Assembly (NCBI GenBank): GCA_002359315.1
Contig: DEMS01000006.1
Location: 1 to 64,000, forward strand
Length of the DNA: 64,000 bases
DNA from: Bacteroidetes bacterium UBA2664
GTDB taxonomy: Bacteria > Bacteroidota > Rhodothermia > Balneolales > Balneolaceae
Direction of reading: 5' to 3'
Part shown: one piece after another, positions 44,261-54,000 of the stretch
Position numbering within the stretch: the stretch's first letter is position 1
How the letters are laid out: every line of letters starts with the position of its first letter
Notes under the pieces: model-generated
Told to the model about the DNA's origin: nothing
Seen by the model: the letters and a program-made list of their open reading frames with translations, nothing else
Database searches by the model: none
Program-made: the position numbers and the translations under genes

Positions 44261-45520
44261 ATGCAAGACGAAGATAAAAATCCCGACTCAATTGAACGGT
44301 TATTTCAAAAGAAGTCCGAAGAATATCAAATTCCCTTTCGGGAAGAGGATTGGAACCGCCTGGAAAAACGCCTGGAACTCCATGATATGCAGATTGCTTA
44401 TCGGGTTAAGTTCCGGCTCGCTGTTGCCGCACTGATATTGATTATTTCCACCGTAGGATATGTCACGTTCGATCATAATAACAGGCTAAACAAGCTCGCT
44501 GAACAGATTCAGGATGTTACACCCCAAGAACCCAATCCGAATGAATCTTCGAATATTTCTCCCCAAGACAGCCCGCAATCACTATCTCAATTTTCAGAAA
44601 ACAGCACTCAAGACACAGATCAGGTTTTGGAATCACCTCCCAACAGGCTTGAAAAATTAACTCTGGAGGATCGGCCGGAATTTGCAATGCTTCAACAAGA
44701 CGGCGATTTCCGGGCCCGGGATCCACATCTGTCTCAATTATTAACAAATTTACATCATATCCCGGTTTCACCCGCCAGTTTGCCTCTTGATCTTCCATCT
44801 GAATTCATAGAATTGAGATTGATGATCCCAACTTCAATGTTTGAACAATCTGACTTTTTTACCTCTCTGGACGAAGAACAATCCTCCGGCCCATTTGAAG
44901 GGGCCCATTACACTGTTTATTCAGAAAATCAAACCCCCAATCTATCACTGGGTTTCGCCTATTCACCAGATTTTAGCCGATCAAATTTTTCTTCTCCGGG
45001 GAACAGAACCGGATATCGTTTAGGATTTAAGGGAGAATATCAAATATCTAAGCATTTATTCCTGCAGGCCGGCCTGCTCGTATCCAAAGTTCACTACACG
45101 GCTTCAAGTCAACAGTACAATCCACCGGAGTATTGGAATTCCGGCAGCGTACCGGACGAAACCAATGCTATCTGTATGATTTTGGACATTCCGATTGGTT
45201 TAAAATACAATCTGCTCAATTTCAATAATTCAAGATTTTTTTCAACAGCAGCACTCTCCTCATACTTCATGCTCAATGAGGAATACAGTTTTAAATATTC
45301 AACAGAATATGTGGATCGTCCCGAAAATATAAAAATCAACAATGGCTCCAAACATCTGCTGAATCATCTCAACCTCTCATTCGGATATGAATATGACCTG
45401 ACCCCAAACATGACGATCCGAACCGAACCATTCATTCACCTACCCATAAGTGGAGTTGGCTGGGGGGATGTTCGGTTTTATTCAATGGGCGGGTTTGTAT
45501 CCCTCAACTTCCAAATGTAA
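44261..45520 (+). CDS. Membrane anti-sigma-like protein with C-terminal beta-barrel domain
   Basis: This 419-residue protein has a charged N terminus (about 1-48) like Bacteroidota anti-sigma proteins, one membrane helix (about 50-70, FRLAVAALILIISTVGYVTF), a long Ser/Pro/Gln-rich linker (about 75-215), and a C-terminal strand-rich domain (about 225-419, LSLGFAYSPDFSRS, YRLGFKGEYQISKHLFLQAGLLVS, GYEYDLTPNMTIRTEPFI, ending FVSLNFQM) that resembles an outer-membrane beta-barrel of the PorT/OMP type. It follows the ECF sigma gene by ten bases. An inner-membrane helix and an outer-membrane barrel in one chain is a topology puzzle, possibly a trans-envelope signalling link. Confidence 0.8.
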   Translation: MQDEDKNPDSIERLFQKKSEEYQIPFREEDWNRLEKRLELHDMQIAYRVKFRLAVAALILIISTVGYVTFDHNNRLNKLAEQIQDVTPQEPNPNESSNISPQDSPQSLSQFSENSTQDTDQVLESPPNRLEKLTLEDRPEFAMLQQDGDFRARDPHLSQLLTNLHHIPVSPASLPLDLPSEFIELRLMIPTSMFEQSDFFTSLDEEQSSGPFEGAHYTVYSENQTPNLSLGFAYSPDFSRSNFSSPGNRTGYRLGFKGEYQISKHLFLQAGLLVSKVHYTASSQQYNPPEYWNSGSVPDETNAICMILDIPIGLKYNLLNFNNSRFFSTAALSSYFMLNEEYSFKYSTEYVDRPENIKINNGSKHLLNHLNLSFGYEYDLTPNMTIRTEPFIHLPISGVGWGDVRFYSMGGFVSLNFQM

Positions 45521-45565
45521 CCCGGCCAAATTAATTCAAATCCCAAACGATTAATCAAAAATATT

Positions 45566-46048
45566 ATGAATAGCTCCCGTTTCACATCCCATCAAACCAA
45601 AAAATCATTCGTATCTATTCTCTTTTATTTATGGTTAACACTTTCTGCGTCCATGATCCTCTATTCATGTTCAGATAGCGGTACCGGCACAGACGACAAT
45701 TCGAACGGATCCGGAAATGGAGGAGGGGGTGGAAGCAATACGATCGGCACGGCTCCAACTTTTGAAAATGTAGGGCAGATATTGGCAGGCAGTTGCGGCG
45801 ATTGTCACACGTCCCGGCAGGAGAGCGGTGTGCGTGTAAACACCTATGAGAATCTCATGAACAGTGTTGGGGTTCAGTACGGTAGAGAGATTGTTGATCC
45901 CGGCAGTGCTGACACAAGTCCGCTGATTGATAAAATAGAACCTGATCCGCAATTTGGAGTCCGGATGCCGGAAGGAGGCTCGCCTCTCACAAATGCCAGA
46001 ATTGATCAGATTCGTGAATGGATCAACAATGGCGCAGAAAATAATTAA
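45566..46048 (+). CDS. Small c-type cytochrome lipoprotein
   Basis: This protein of 160 residues is a predicted lipoprotein (Cys35 after ILYS) with a Gly/Ser-rich linker (about 40-58). A single heme site CGDCH lies at residues 77-81 (Cys77, Cys80, His81). A VRMPEGG segment further on probably gives the axial Met. Such planctomycete-type mini-cytochromes shuttle electrons at the cell surface. It follows the sigma/barrel genes on the same strand, 45 bases on, and may share their transcript. Confidence 0.88.
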   Translation: MNSSRFTSHQTKKSFVSILFYLWLTLSASMILYSCSDSGTGTDDNSNGSGNGGGGGSNTIGTAPTFENVGQILAGSCGDCHTSRQESGVRVNTYENLMNSVGVQYGREIVDPGSADTSPLIDKIEPDPQFGVRMPEGGSPLTNARIDQIREWINNGAENN

Positions 46049-46199
46049 AGTAAAAACGATTGGACAGAGATCCCTTTTAAGAACAACTCTTGACGGTGCG
46101 TTGCCGGCAAGCCGGGAAGAAAAGAGTCGAATTGATGTGGGCAATTCGAAATAAATAATTGAAGTGGCAAACTTATTGCTTGCCACTTCAACCCATCAT

Positions 46200-48239
46200 T
46201 TAAACTCCATTTCCGAGATCGTCCAGAACATCGGCCAATTTCATCATTTTTGATTGATTCGAGGAATATTCGGCCAGGATTCTAACTTGAGAAGCAAGAT
46301 CCGTCAGTGCATCTGAATTTGCACCATTCTGAGCCACCTCTAATCCACTTCTGATCATCGAAATATTCTCAAGATCCAGCTCTCTGTTCCGCTCAAGCTG
46401 ATCCAGATATGCAACGGCCAATGAATATGTGGAAGGCCAGACAAACATCGGCTGTCCCTGTGCATTCAAATAGTCCAATTCTACAGTATTTGATGCATCA
46501 ATTTCGTTTTGTGTTATGTATTCACTCGGTATCAGCTCAAAAATATCCAGCCCGCGTGTTATTTCAGAGTTAACCAATGCACCGTTGTACCAATACACAG
46601 ACCAGCTTCCACCCGTTTCACGGCGATCAACACTGATGGGTCCACGGTCATGAAATGCAATCTCCACCGGGTTGGCCGGATCTGTAAAATCAAACACATT
46701 AATTCCTCCCTGATACCAGCCCTGTACCATAATATCGCGTCCGGGTACCGGTACAATCGATCCGTTATGTGCGACACAATTTTCACTGTTTGTCTGCGGA
46801 GCCGGCATTTTGAAATAGCTCTCAAAATTCATTTTACCATCTTTGATGGAATAGATTGCATTTGCTCCCCACTCATACGGATCGGTATCACGGCATTTTG
46901 CCTGTGTTCCGCCACCCCATTCATCGGTAAAAATTACCGTGGTTCCATCATTGTTGAATGTTGCCGAATGCCAGTATGCAAAATTGGAATCTGCGACAGC
47001 ATCAATACGAACCGGGTTAATGGGATCTGTAATGTCCAGAAGCAGCCCGTACCCTTCACATGCACCGCCCGCCAGTCCTGCTTCAGGGTAGAGTGTGATA
47101 TCATGACACTGATTGGGCCCTAAATCTGCACCCCGCCCTCGTTGTGCCAATCTTTCATCCATCCATGATGAATATCGGTCACTTATCTGATTTCGCAGAG
47201 CAAGGCTGTCTGCAGCGGTTGCATCGCCCGAACCTCCTCTCTCCTCAACGATCTGTCCTAAAAATAGCCTTACAAGTCCGTCACTCACGATCCTTGGCTG
47301 ATCCATATAATCTGCAACATAACGCCCTGCCTCTCTGGCTTGCTCAACCACAGCAAGTTCTTCCGGTGCCAAACCATGTCGGGGCGGAGCTTGTAACCCT
47401 TCAAAGATCCTGGGTGATGTAACAATTGCGGCCTGTTCCGGATTCGCAAGTGGCACTTGAATCACTTCTATTCTAAAGAGTGCACTATTTGGATCCTCAT
47501 CCGGAAGTGCAGAAACACAACCCGGCAACTCCTCCTCCGGCCTGACCGGTGCGGAGCCGGATACATATACAAACACATTTTCATCGTCATTTGGGTCTAC
47601 CAATACAGAGTGCGTGTGAGATCCTCTGCAGGTTTGAACATTCGATACATATTCCGGATTTTTGATATCGCTGATGTCAAAAATACGAATCCCTCTTAAT
47701 CTCTCATCACTCACTGAAGTTGCAACCCCTTCTGTTCCGCAGTCCAATCTACCGCCTGTCCCTTCACCCGATACAAAAAGTAAATTTTGATAAATAGACA
47801 CATCACTTTGAGACGCGGGGCATAAATAATCAATTACAAGCTTCGGATTTGCGAAGTCTGAGATATCCCAAACGATAAATCCGTTATAGTTTCCCTGAAT
47901 CGCATAATTATCTTTAAAGGCTAAATCTGTACTCCAAGAGCCAATAAAATTATCCGGAGGGATTACGTTTGTAATTAAGTTCAAATTCCAGATAGCCTCT
48001 TCTGCATCAAACAGGCCGGGTGAAAGCCCGACCCTCGGATCCCGATCCGGATGCTGCAACTCCGTGACAGGAAGCAGGGTCGATGTGAGTTCTTCAGCTA
48101 ATGGCTCTTCATGTGTGACCTCTGACGAGACACAACTAACCCCTACCATCAGGACACTCATCAGCAACAAGTTTCTGACAATGTTAACAGGGCCGGCGAT
48201 GGCTGGCCTTTTTAATATGTTCAATTTATTATTACTCAT
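46200..48239 (-). CDS. LVIVD-repeat secreted protein
   Basis: The protein (about 679 residues) has a lipoprotein-like signal (VGVSC) and repeated LVIVD-type blades: IVWDISDFANPKLVIDYLCP, IRIFDISDIKNPEYVSNVQT, LLLDITDPINPVRIDAVADS and VFDFTDPANPVEIAFHDRG. It also has HTHSV and HNGSIVPV segments with histidines and several cysteines (SVSDERLRG region). The blades form a beta-propeller. Upstream GTG starts are possible, but ATG 48239 keeps the signal first. The DUF305 gene lies just upstream (46 bases), so the two form an operon. Function unknown, often found with DUF305 proteins. Confidence 0.85.
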   Translation of the reverse strand: MSNNKLNILKRPAIAGPVNIVRNLLLMSVLMVGVSCVSSEVTHEEPLAEELTSTLLPVTELQHPDRDPRVGLSPGLFDAEEAIWNLNLITNVIPPDNFIGSWSTDLAFKDNYAIQGNYNGFIVWDISDFANPKLVIDYLCPASQSDVSIYQNLLFVSGEGTGGRLDCGTEGVATSVSDERLRGIRIFDISDIKNPEYVSNVQTCRGSHTHSVLVDPNDDENVFVYVSGSAPVRPEEELPGCVSALPDEDPNSALFRIEVIQVPLANPEQAAIVTSPRIFEGLQAPPRHGLAPEELAVVEQAREAGRYVADYMDQPRIVSDGLVRLFLGQIVEERGGSGDATAADSLALRNQISDRYSSWMDERLAQRGRGADLGPNQCHDITLYPEAGLAGGACEGYGLLLDITDPINPVRIDAVADSNFAYWHSATFNNDGTTVIFTDEWGGGTQAKCRDTDPYEWGANAIYSIKDGKMNFESYFKMPAPQTNSENCVAHNGSIVPVPGRDIMVQGWYQGGINVFDFTDPANPVEIAFHDRGPISVDRRETGGSWSVYWYNGALVNSEITRGLDIFELIPSEYITQNEIDASNTVELDYLNAQGQPMFVWPSTYSLAVAYLDQLERNRELDLENISMIRSGLEVAQNGANSDALTDLASQVRILAEYSSNQSKMMKLADVLDDLGNGV

Positions 48240-48285
48240 ACTTATCTCATTCACAGTTATTGTTTATCATTAATTTTAAACCTTT

Positions 48286-49185
48286 CTACTCTGTATCAAG
48301 CTCTTCCAGCATCTGCTTCATACGTTCAATCTCCGTAATCTGTTCAGCATGGATTCCGGATGCCAAGTCAAAAATTTCATTATCATTTGCGGCCCCATCT
48401 GCACCAAACAGTTCATTTACCATAAAAACAGCTCCCAAATGGTGCTCAATCATAAAGGTTAAAAATTTCCTGTCAAACTCTAACCCCTTTGCCGCTGCCA
48501 GTTCTTCCAGCTGCGCTTGTGTTAACATCCCCGGCATATCATGGTGATTCATGGAGTGTCCGGACATATCATGATCAGTTGATTCCATTTCACCATCTGA
48601 CTCCTTATCTCCGTTTTGGCCACTCTGATGCCCCATCGATTCATGATCCATCGCTTCATGATCCATGCGATCATGATCCATTGCTTCATGATCCATCAAC
48701 CCATGATCCATCAACCCATGATCCATTTCCCCAGACTCGTCTTCAATGGTTACCATTAACATTAATCCATCTATATGAACCTTGGGCACCGGTTGGTTTC
48801 GGTCTCTAAGCCATTTTTGCATCGTAGCAATTTCATCTTGTTGCGCATTATGAATCCGGGATGCAAGCGTTTGAACAGCCCGACTCGCGTCATTCTTCGG
48901 TGCGAGATTTGACATAATCAATGCCTGGGAATGATGGGATATCATATCGGTCATAAAATCAATGTCTGCCCGGACAAATGACATTCTTGAACTCTCAATT
49001 CGTGACCAGTAGAGCTCTTCCAGATCTGAATAATCACTGCTTACAGAATCAGGAGCCGCCTCACTATCAGTAGGGGAGTCCGATAAGGGTGCCACACTGC
49101 TACAGGCAGATAGAGTAAATAGCAGGACGATTACGACATGAAAAGACGTTAAACTTCCAATAAATACAGAAAATACTTCTTTCAA
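48286..49185 (-). CDS. DUF305 lipoprotein with Met-Asp-His pentapeptide repeats
   Basis: This 299-residue predicted lipoprotein (Cys28, LSAC) has a split DUF305 ferritin-like domain: FVRADIDFMTDMISHHSQAL (about 70-89) and FLTFMIEHHLGAVFMVNELF (about 241-260). Between them lie seven pentapeptides of the form MDHxx (about 154-188) and more MxxH/HDM residues up to DMPGM. In Synechocystis the DUF305 protein CopM binds copper, so a metal-binding role, likely copper or silver, is plausible. It is the first gene of an operon with the LVIVD gene. Confidence 0.9.
   Translation of the reverse strand: MKEVFSVFIGSLTSFHVVIVLLFTLSACSSVAPLSDSPTDSEAAPDSVSSDYSDLEELYWSRIESSRMSFVRADIDFMTDMISHHSQALIMSNLAPKNDASRAVQTLASRIHNAQQDEIATMQKWLRDRNQPVPKVHIDGLMLMVTIEDESGEMDHGLMDHGLMDHEAMDHDRMDHEAMDHESMGHQSGQNGDKESDGEMESTDHDMSGHSMNHHDMPGMLTQAQLEELAAAKGLEFDRKFLTFMIEHHLGAVFMVNELFGADGAANDNEIFDLASGIHAEQITEIERMKQMLEELDTE
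48622..48726. repeat. 15-base coding repeat encoding MDHxx pentapeptides
   Basis: Seven 15-base units on the minus strand encode MDHGL, MDHGL, MDHEA, MDHDR, MDHEA, MDHES and MGHQS. Most units keep the ATGGATCAT core, and the varied pairs after it show it is not a fresh duplication. It lies inside the DUF305 gene. Confidence 0.92.
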
Positions 49186-49318
49186 AATTAGAAATAAATT
49201 TTTGGATTATGAATCAGGTATATACACTAAAACACTATAGAGGTTGTTTCAATACAGGGTTAAAAATAGCAAAGATTATGAACAATGAATCCACTTTTGT
49301 AGCATTTTACAAATAAAT

Positions 49319-50341
49319 TTATGATTTGCTCTCAAGTGTAATGATTTGTTGTGATTTACTTACAACATCCTTTACAATATGATCCAGTTCATTTGCAGAT
49401 TCCAATACGTATGAAAGGTAGAGTTTCTTTTCATCACTCGATAGGGATTCATTCTCAATCTCTTTTATTAATGCCATCATCCTTGAAAGGGGTGCCCGAA
49501 CCACATGTGATTGTAACCAGGCAATTTCTTTCAGCTTCTCATTTTGCTTTTCGATTGTTTCCATGTGCTTAACACGCTCTGTAACATCATTTGCAAGCAC
49601 GATTTCGGCTTTCTTTCCATCCCTTGTCACGATATTACTTCGAACATCTACATATATCAGATCCCCATTTTTTTTAATGTGTCTGAACAAACCCTCGAAA
49701 TAGAAGGTATCCTTGCCTTTGGATAGTTCAATCGCTTCTTTGAGTTTTGGCATATCCTCTTTCGGCCGGATATCCTCAATGGTCATGGATAAAAACTCTT
49801 CTCTTGAATATCCATATTGATGGATCGCCGCTTTATTGATGTCCAAAAATTTGAGCGTCTCCAGATCATAAACCCAAATTGGAAGCGGGCTCAATTGAAA
49901 AAGATCACTATATTTTTTCTCTGAATCTTGTATTGATTTGATGAATTTAAACCGCTCTATATTGTATACGACACTTTTATACAGTGCAATAGAGTTGATA
50001 CTATCTTTCAGCAAATAATCCGCAACTCCCAGTGATAGGGACCGAACGGCAAAGCTTACATCACTATAACCGGTTAAAACAATAATGGGAATGCCATCCA
50101 CAATGGCTTTGATTTTATTGATAAGCCCTTCCCCGCTCATGTCGGGGAGTGTGAGATCTAATAGAATGATATCAAACTTATTATTTTTTTCAGCAAGGAC
50201 CTCTTTGGTTTCGTGAAAACTTTTTGCATTCACCAATTGGGGGCTAAGGATATGGTCTTCCAAATAATCCTCAACCAATAAATAATCACCGGGATTATCC
50301 TCTACAACTAATATTTTGTACTCTTTTTTATCTTTTTCCAT
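49319..50341 (-). CDS. Receiver-PAS protein with DHp-like helix but no kinase ATPase domain
   Basis: The 340-residue protein has a receiver (about 8-125, phosphoacceptor Asp62 in LLDLTLPDMS), a PAS domain with PAC (about 140-260, LSPLPIWVYDLETLKFLDINK) and a final dimerisation helix pair with a candidate phospho-His279 in LQSHVVRAPLS. No HATPase domain follows, so it cannot autophosphorylate by itself. It may accept phosphate from the nearby kinase or act in a relay. It lies directly after the Rcp1-like gene with a three-base gap. Confidence 0.9.
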   Translation of the reverse strand: MEKDKKEYKILVVEDNPGDYLLVEDYLEDHILSPQLVNAKSFHETKEVLAEKNNKFDIILLDLTLPDMSGEGLINKIKAIVDGIPIIVLTGYSDVSFAVRSLSLGVADYLLKDSINSIALYKSVVYNIERFKFIKSIQDSEKKYSDLFQLSPLPIWVYDLETLKFLDINKAAIHQYGYSREEFLSMTIEDIRPKEDMPKLKEAIELSKGKDTFYFEGLFRHIKKNGDLIYVDVRSNIVTRDGKKAEIVLANDVTERVKHMETIEKQNEKLKEIAWLQSHVVRAPLSRMMALIKEIENESLSSDEKKLYLSYVLESANELDHIVKDVVSKSQQIITLESKS

Positions 50342-50344
50342 CTA

Positions 50345-50773
50345 TTATTCTTTTGGCAGAAGTACCAGATTAAACCAAAATTCTTCGATTGAACTGACCG
50401 CTTTAATAAAATCCTCCACTTCAACCGGTTTCGTTATATAGCAGTTTGCGTGATGCTTATATGCCAGTATGATGTCATTTTCCGACGATGACGTAGTCAA
50501 CATGATCACCGGAATGTGTTTTGTATTATCGTTTGTCTTGATAACTTCCAGAACTTCATGGCCATTTTTAAGGGGAAGGTTGATATCCAACAGAATAAGA
50601 TCGGGACTCTTCGCATCTTTGAATTCACCTTTTTTGAATAAAAAATCCACTGCGTCTTTGCCATTCTTAACGACACTGAGGTCGTTGGCAATTTTTCCCT
50701 CCTCTAATGCCTCTGTGGTAAGCAAGATATCACCTTCATTATCTTCTACTAAAAGTATATGAACCTGTTTCAT
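50345..50773 (-). CDS. Rcp1-like response regulator
   Basis: The 142-residue protein is a single receiver of the Rcp1 subtype (VEDNEGDILLTTEALEE at about 9-25; VKNGKDAVDFLFKKGEF), which usually receives phosphate from bacteriophytochrome-type or PAS-rich kinases. The phosphoacceptor is Asp63 (ILLDINLPLKNG), with TSSSEND and ITKPVEVEDFI further on. It lies between the multi-PAS kinase (259 bases upstream) and the receiver-PAS-DHp gene (three bases downstream), and is the likely phosphorelay partner. Confidence 0.93.
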   Translation of the reverse strand: MKQVHILLVEDNEGDILLTTEALEEGKIANDLSVVKNGKDAVDFLFKKGEFKDAKSPDLILLDINLPLKNGHEVLEVIKTNDNTKHIPVIMLTTSSSENDIILAYKHHANCYITKPVEVEDFIKAVSSIEEFWFNLVLLPKE

Positions 50774-51031
50774 GATGAAAAATCAATTTAAAAATCTAAA
50801 AAAATAATTTTTGTTCCTGTACTTATACTCATTTTATTCATTGATGGTTCCATCATAAGTTATTCCCCCCCTATTTGTTGAACAATACTACTTCCAATCG
50901 ATGACTCTTAAACCTACTGCCGGATCATATTTGAAGACAAAACTATAAAAACAAATACGCATTTCATAGTCATTGCAGTGAACCGAACTGGGTTTTACTG
51001 CTTTTCATTTATTAATTAATGATTTGGGGTA

Positions 51032-54000
51032 CTATGTTTTTACTTTTTTTATTGTGAATATAAAATTACTTCCTTCACCCGGGGTTGATTCAACCCAAAT
51101 ACTGCCTCCTAAATTTTCAACACTCTTTTTCACGATTGCCAATCCCATGCCCGTGCCCTCATACTGCTCATTTTGATGTAGTTTCTGAAAAATGGTGAAT
51201 ATTTTATCGAAATACTCTTCTTCGATTCCAATACCGTTGTCTTTTACTGAAAATGTCCACTCCTCTTCCGATTCTGATGCTGAAATCACAATTTTTGGAG
51301 ACCCTTCTTTGTGAATAAACTTGACCGCATTTCCAATTAAATTCTGAAATATTTGTGCAATAACCGCTCGCTGAGCCAGTATTTTAGGCAAATTTTCTTT
51401 CACAATATCAGTGCCCGTCTCTTCAATCGCCTTTCTTTGAAGTAAACAAGTCTCATCAACAATCTCATTAATATCTACCTCCTCCTTAAGATCAACACTT
51501 TTTCCAATGGTTGAAAAGTCCAGAAGGTCCAAAATGATTTGCCGCATTCGTTTTGCCCCATCCACTGCAAAGTAGATATACTTATTGGCTTTCTCATCCA
51601 ATTGATCACCATATTTTCGTTCAAGTTGAGTTAGAAAACTACTGATCATTCTCAATGGTTCCTGCAAATCGTGGGACGTTACAAAAGCAAATTGTTCCAA
51701 TTCTCTGTTAGATATAGCCAGCTCTTTGGCGTGTTGTTCTAAATTTTCATTGAGCCTTTGAAGCGATTCTTCATAATTTTTTCTCTGGGTGATGTCTGCA
51801 ATGGCGCCAACCATTCGTTGGGCTTCACCGGATTCATCCCGAGTAATATTACCTCTATTGATCACATACGCATAAGTTCCATCTGCCTTTAAATACCTGT
51901 ACTCAGAGTATAAGTTAAATTCATTCCTATTTTGTAAAGCAGAATTGAACTCGTCCAATGCCTTTTCTTTATCATCCGGGTGAAGGTTTTTAGTCCATGA
52001 ATCTACGGAGTGAGTTTCATTTTTTATATCATGGCCAAATAAAGTGTTAAAACCTTCACCTAAAAACAGTTCATTTTGCTCTATATTCCAATCATAAATA
52101 GCATCATTCGTGGCTTTGGCTACTTTTTCAAATCGTTCATTGGATTGACGTATTTTTTCATTGGAAATTCTTCTCTGTGTAACATCTTTGAAATAGACGG
52201 ATAAACCGCTGTCTGAGGGATATGCTGAAACTTCAAACCACATTTCAGTACCTGGATAGTACGTTTCAAAAGAAACCGTTTCTCCGGTGTCCATTGCACG
52301 ATGATATTGTGTATAAAACTCCAATTCAACGGCATCAGGAAATACATCCCATAAATTTTTGCCGACAATTTCTGAACTTTTTGTGTCTAATAGCTCTTCG
52401 GCTTCGCGATTCCAATAGGTAACCTTCCATTCTAAATCTACGGCAAAAAATGCATCCGAAATACTTTCCAGAATGGTATTTCGCTCAATCAACGCTTTCT
52501 GAGCTGCTAATTCTGCCGTTTTCCTCATGGTTATATCCTGAAAACTGCCATAGATTTTGACTAAATTATTATTGGCATATTCTCCTTCACCGATGCATCG
52601 AATCCATTTTTCCTGACTCTTCCTGGTGGTGATAAGTAGTTCCAGGTCAAATTTTTCACCCCTATTTATTAAATTTTCTACTGCTGTTTCAATCTCCTTT
52701 TTACTTTCTTCACTATAAAATTCAAACCCTCCGCTTAAACTGGGGTTATAAGACTCATCGACTTCTAAAATTCGGCGGGTCATGGGTGACCAGTACATGC
52801 TGTCTGTGCCCTCTTGACGCAGATCCATCTCCCAGCTCCCTATTTTTGCCATTTTACTGGCACGAGCCAACAGGCTCTCCATCTCTTTCTGATCCGTTAT
52901 ATCAATAATCAATGAATCCCAGATGATGCTACCATCTGCCAGCTTTCGGGGCCTGCCGTGGCCTTCATGCCATATCAAATTTCCATCGGGCATCATGCTT
53001 CTATACTGACAGTACCACGGCTCCATCGTTTCAGCGGATCTCAGTATGCTATTCTGAACCTTCTCAAAATCCCCGCCATTGCGGGTTTGATTCCATATCA
53101 CATCAATATTCTCCATACACTCATCCGCTGAATGTCCCCACAGCAATTCAGCTCCTTTTGAGAGGTATGCAATCCGGTCTGTACCATCCGGGTGTAAAAT
53201 ATATTGAAAAATGGCTCCGGGGATATTATCAGAAATGTTTTGAAGCCTTAATTCTGTGACTTTTCGATCATGAATATCCTGAAAACTGCCTATGATCCGG
53301 CCGGGAGTATTGTTTTTATATTCAACTTTTCCAATACTTTTGATCCATCTTTCGTGGCCTTTTGCAGTGATAATAGGAAGCTCAAAATCGAAAGACTCTC
53401 CTGTCTCAATGGCTCTATTCACAAAATTCTGAACGTTTTCCCTTACATCATCCCGGTAGAAATTGAGTGCGGATTCCAGGTCCGGTTCATAATCTTGATC
53501 CACTTCATGCAATCTTTTTGTCATGGGTGACCAGTAGACTGTGTCTGTTATGAGATCTACTTCCCAGCCTCCTATTTTTGCTAAATCCGTTGCACTATCC
53601 AGAAGTTTCTGGAGCTCATTCTGTTCAGTAATATTTTTAGCCACCCCGTAGCTAAGTCCTTCTTCCCTGTCTTTACTCAGGTTCCAATCCAGCCATACGA
53701 TATCACCGGATCTTGTTACTACACGATGCACAAAATCTGTGACTGTATCCCCTTCAGAATATTCTTCAATCTGGGTCTGAAATTTCATTCGATCATCCGG
53801 AAATACAAGCTCCTCATAGGGCATATTTAATAGTTCATCTTCACTGTATCCCAATAGCTTACATCCGGCCGGATTTATCCGTTTAAAACTGCTCTCAAAA
53901 TCTATGATGCAGATAATATCCGGAGCCGTTTTAAAAATTTGATTATAATCTTCCTCCAGCTGCTTTCTCTTTAATTCAGACCCGATAATGGCCTCTAAAT

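Noticed and set aside
46509..47123. 204-codon plus-strand open frame inside the LVIVD gene
   Set aside because: Antisense shadow of a long secreted beta-propeller gene; Cys-rich composition is unlike its neighbours.
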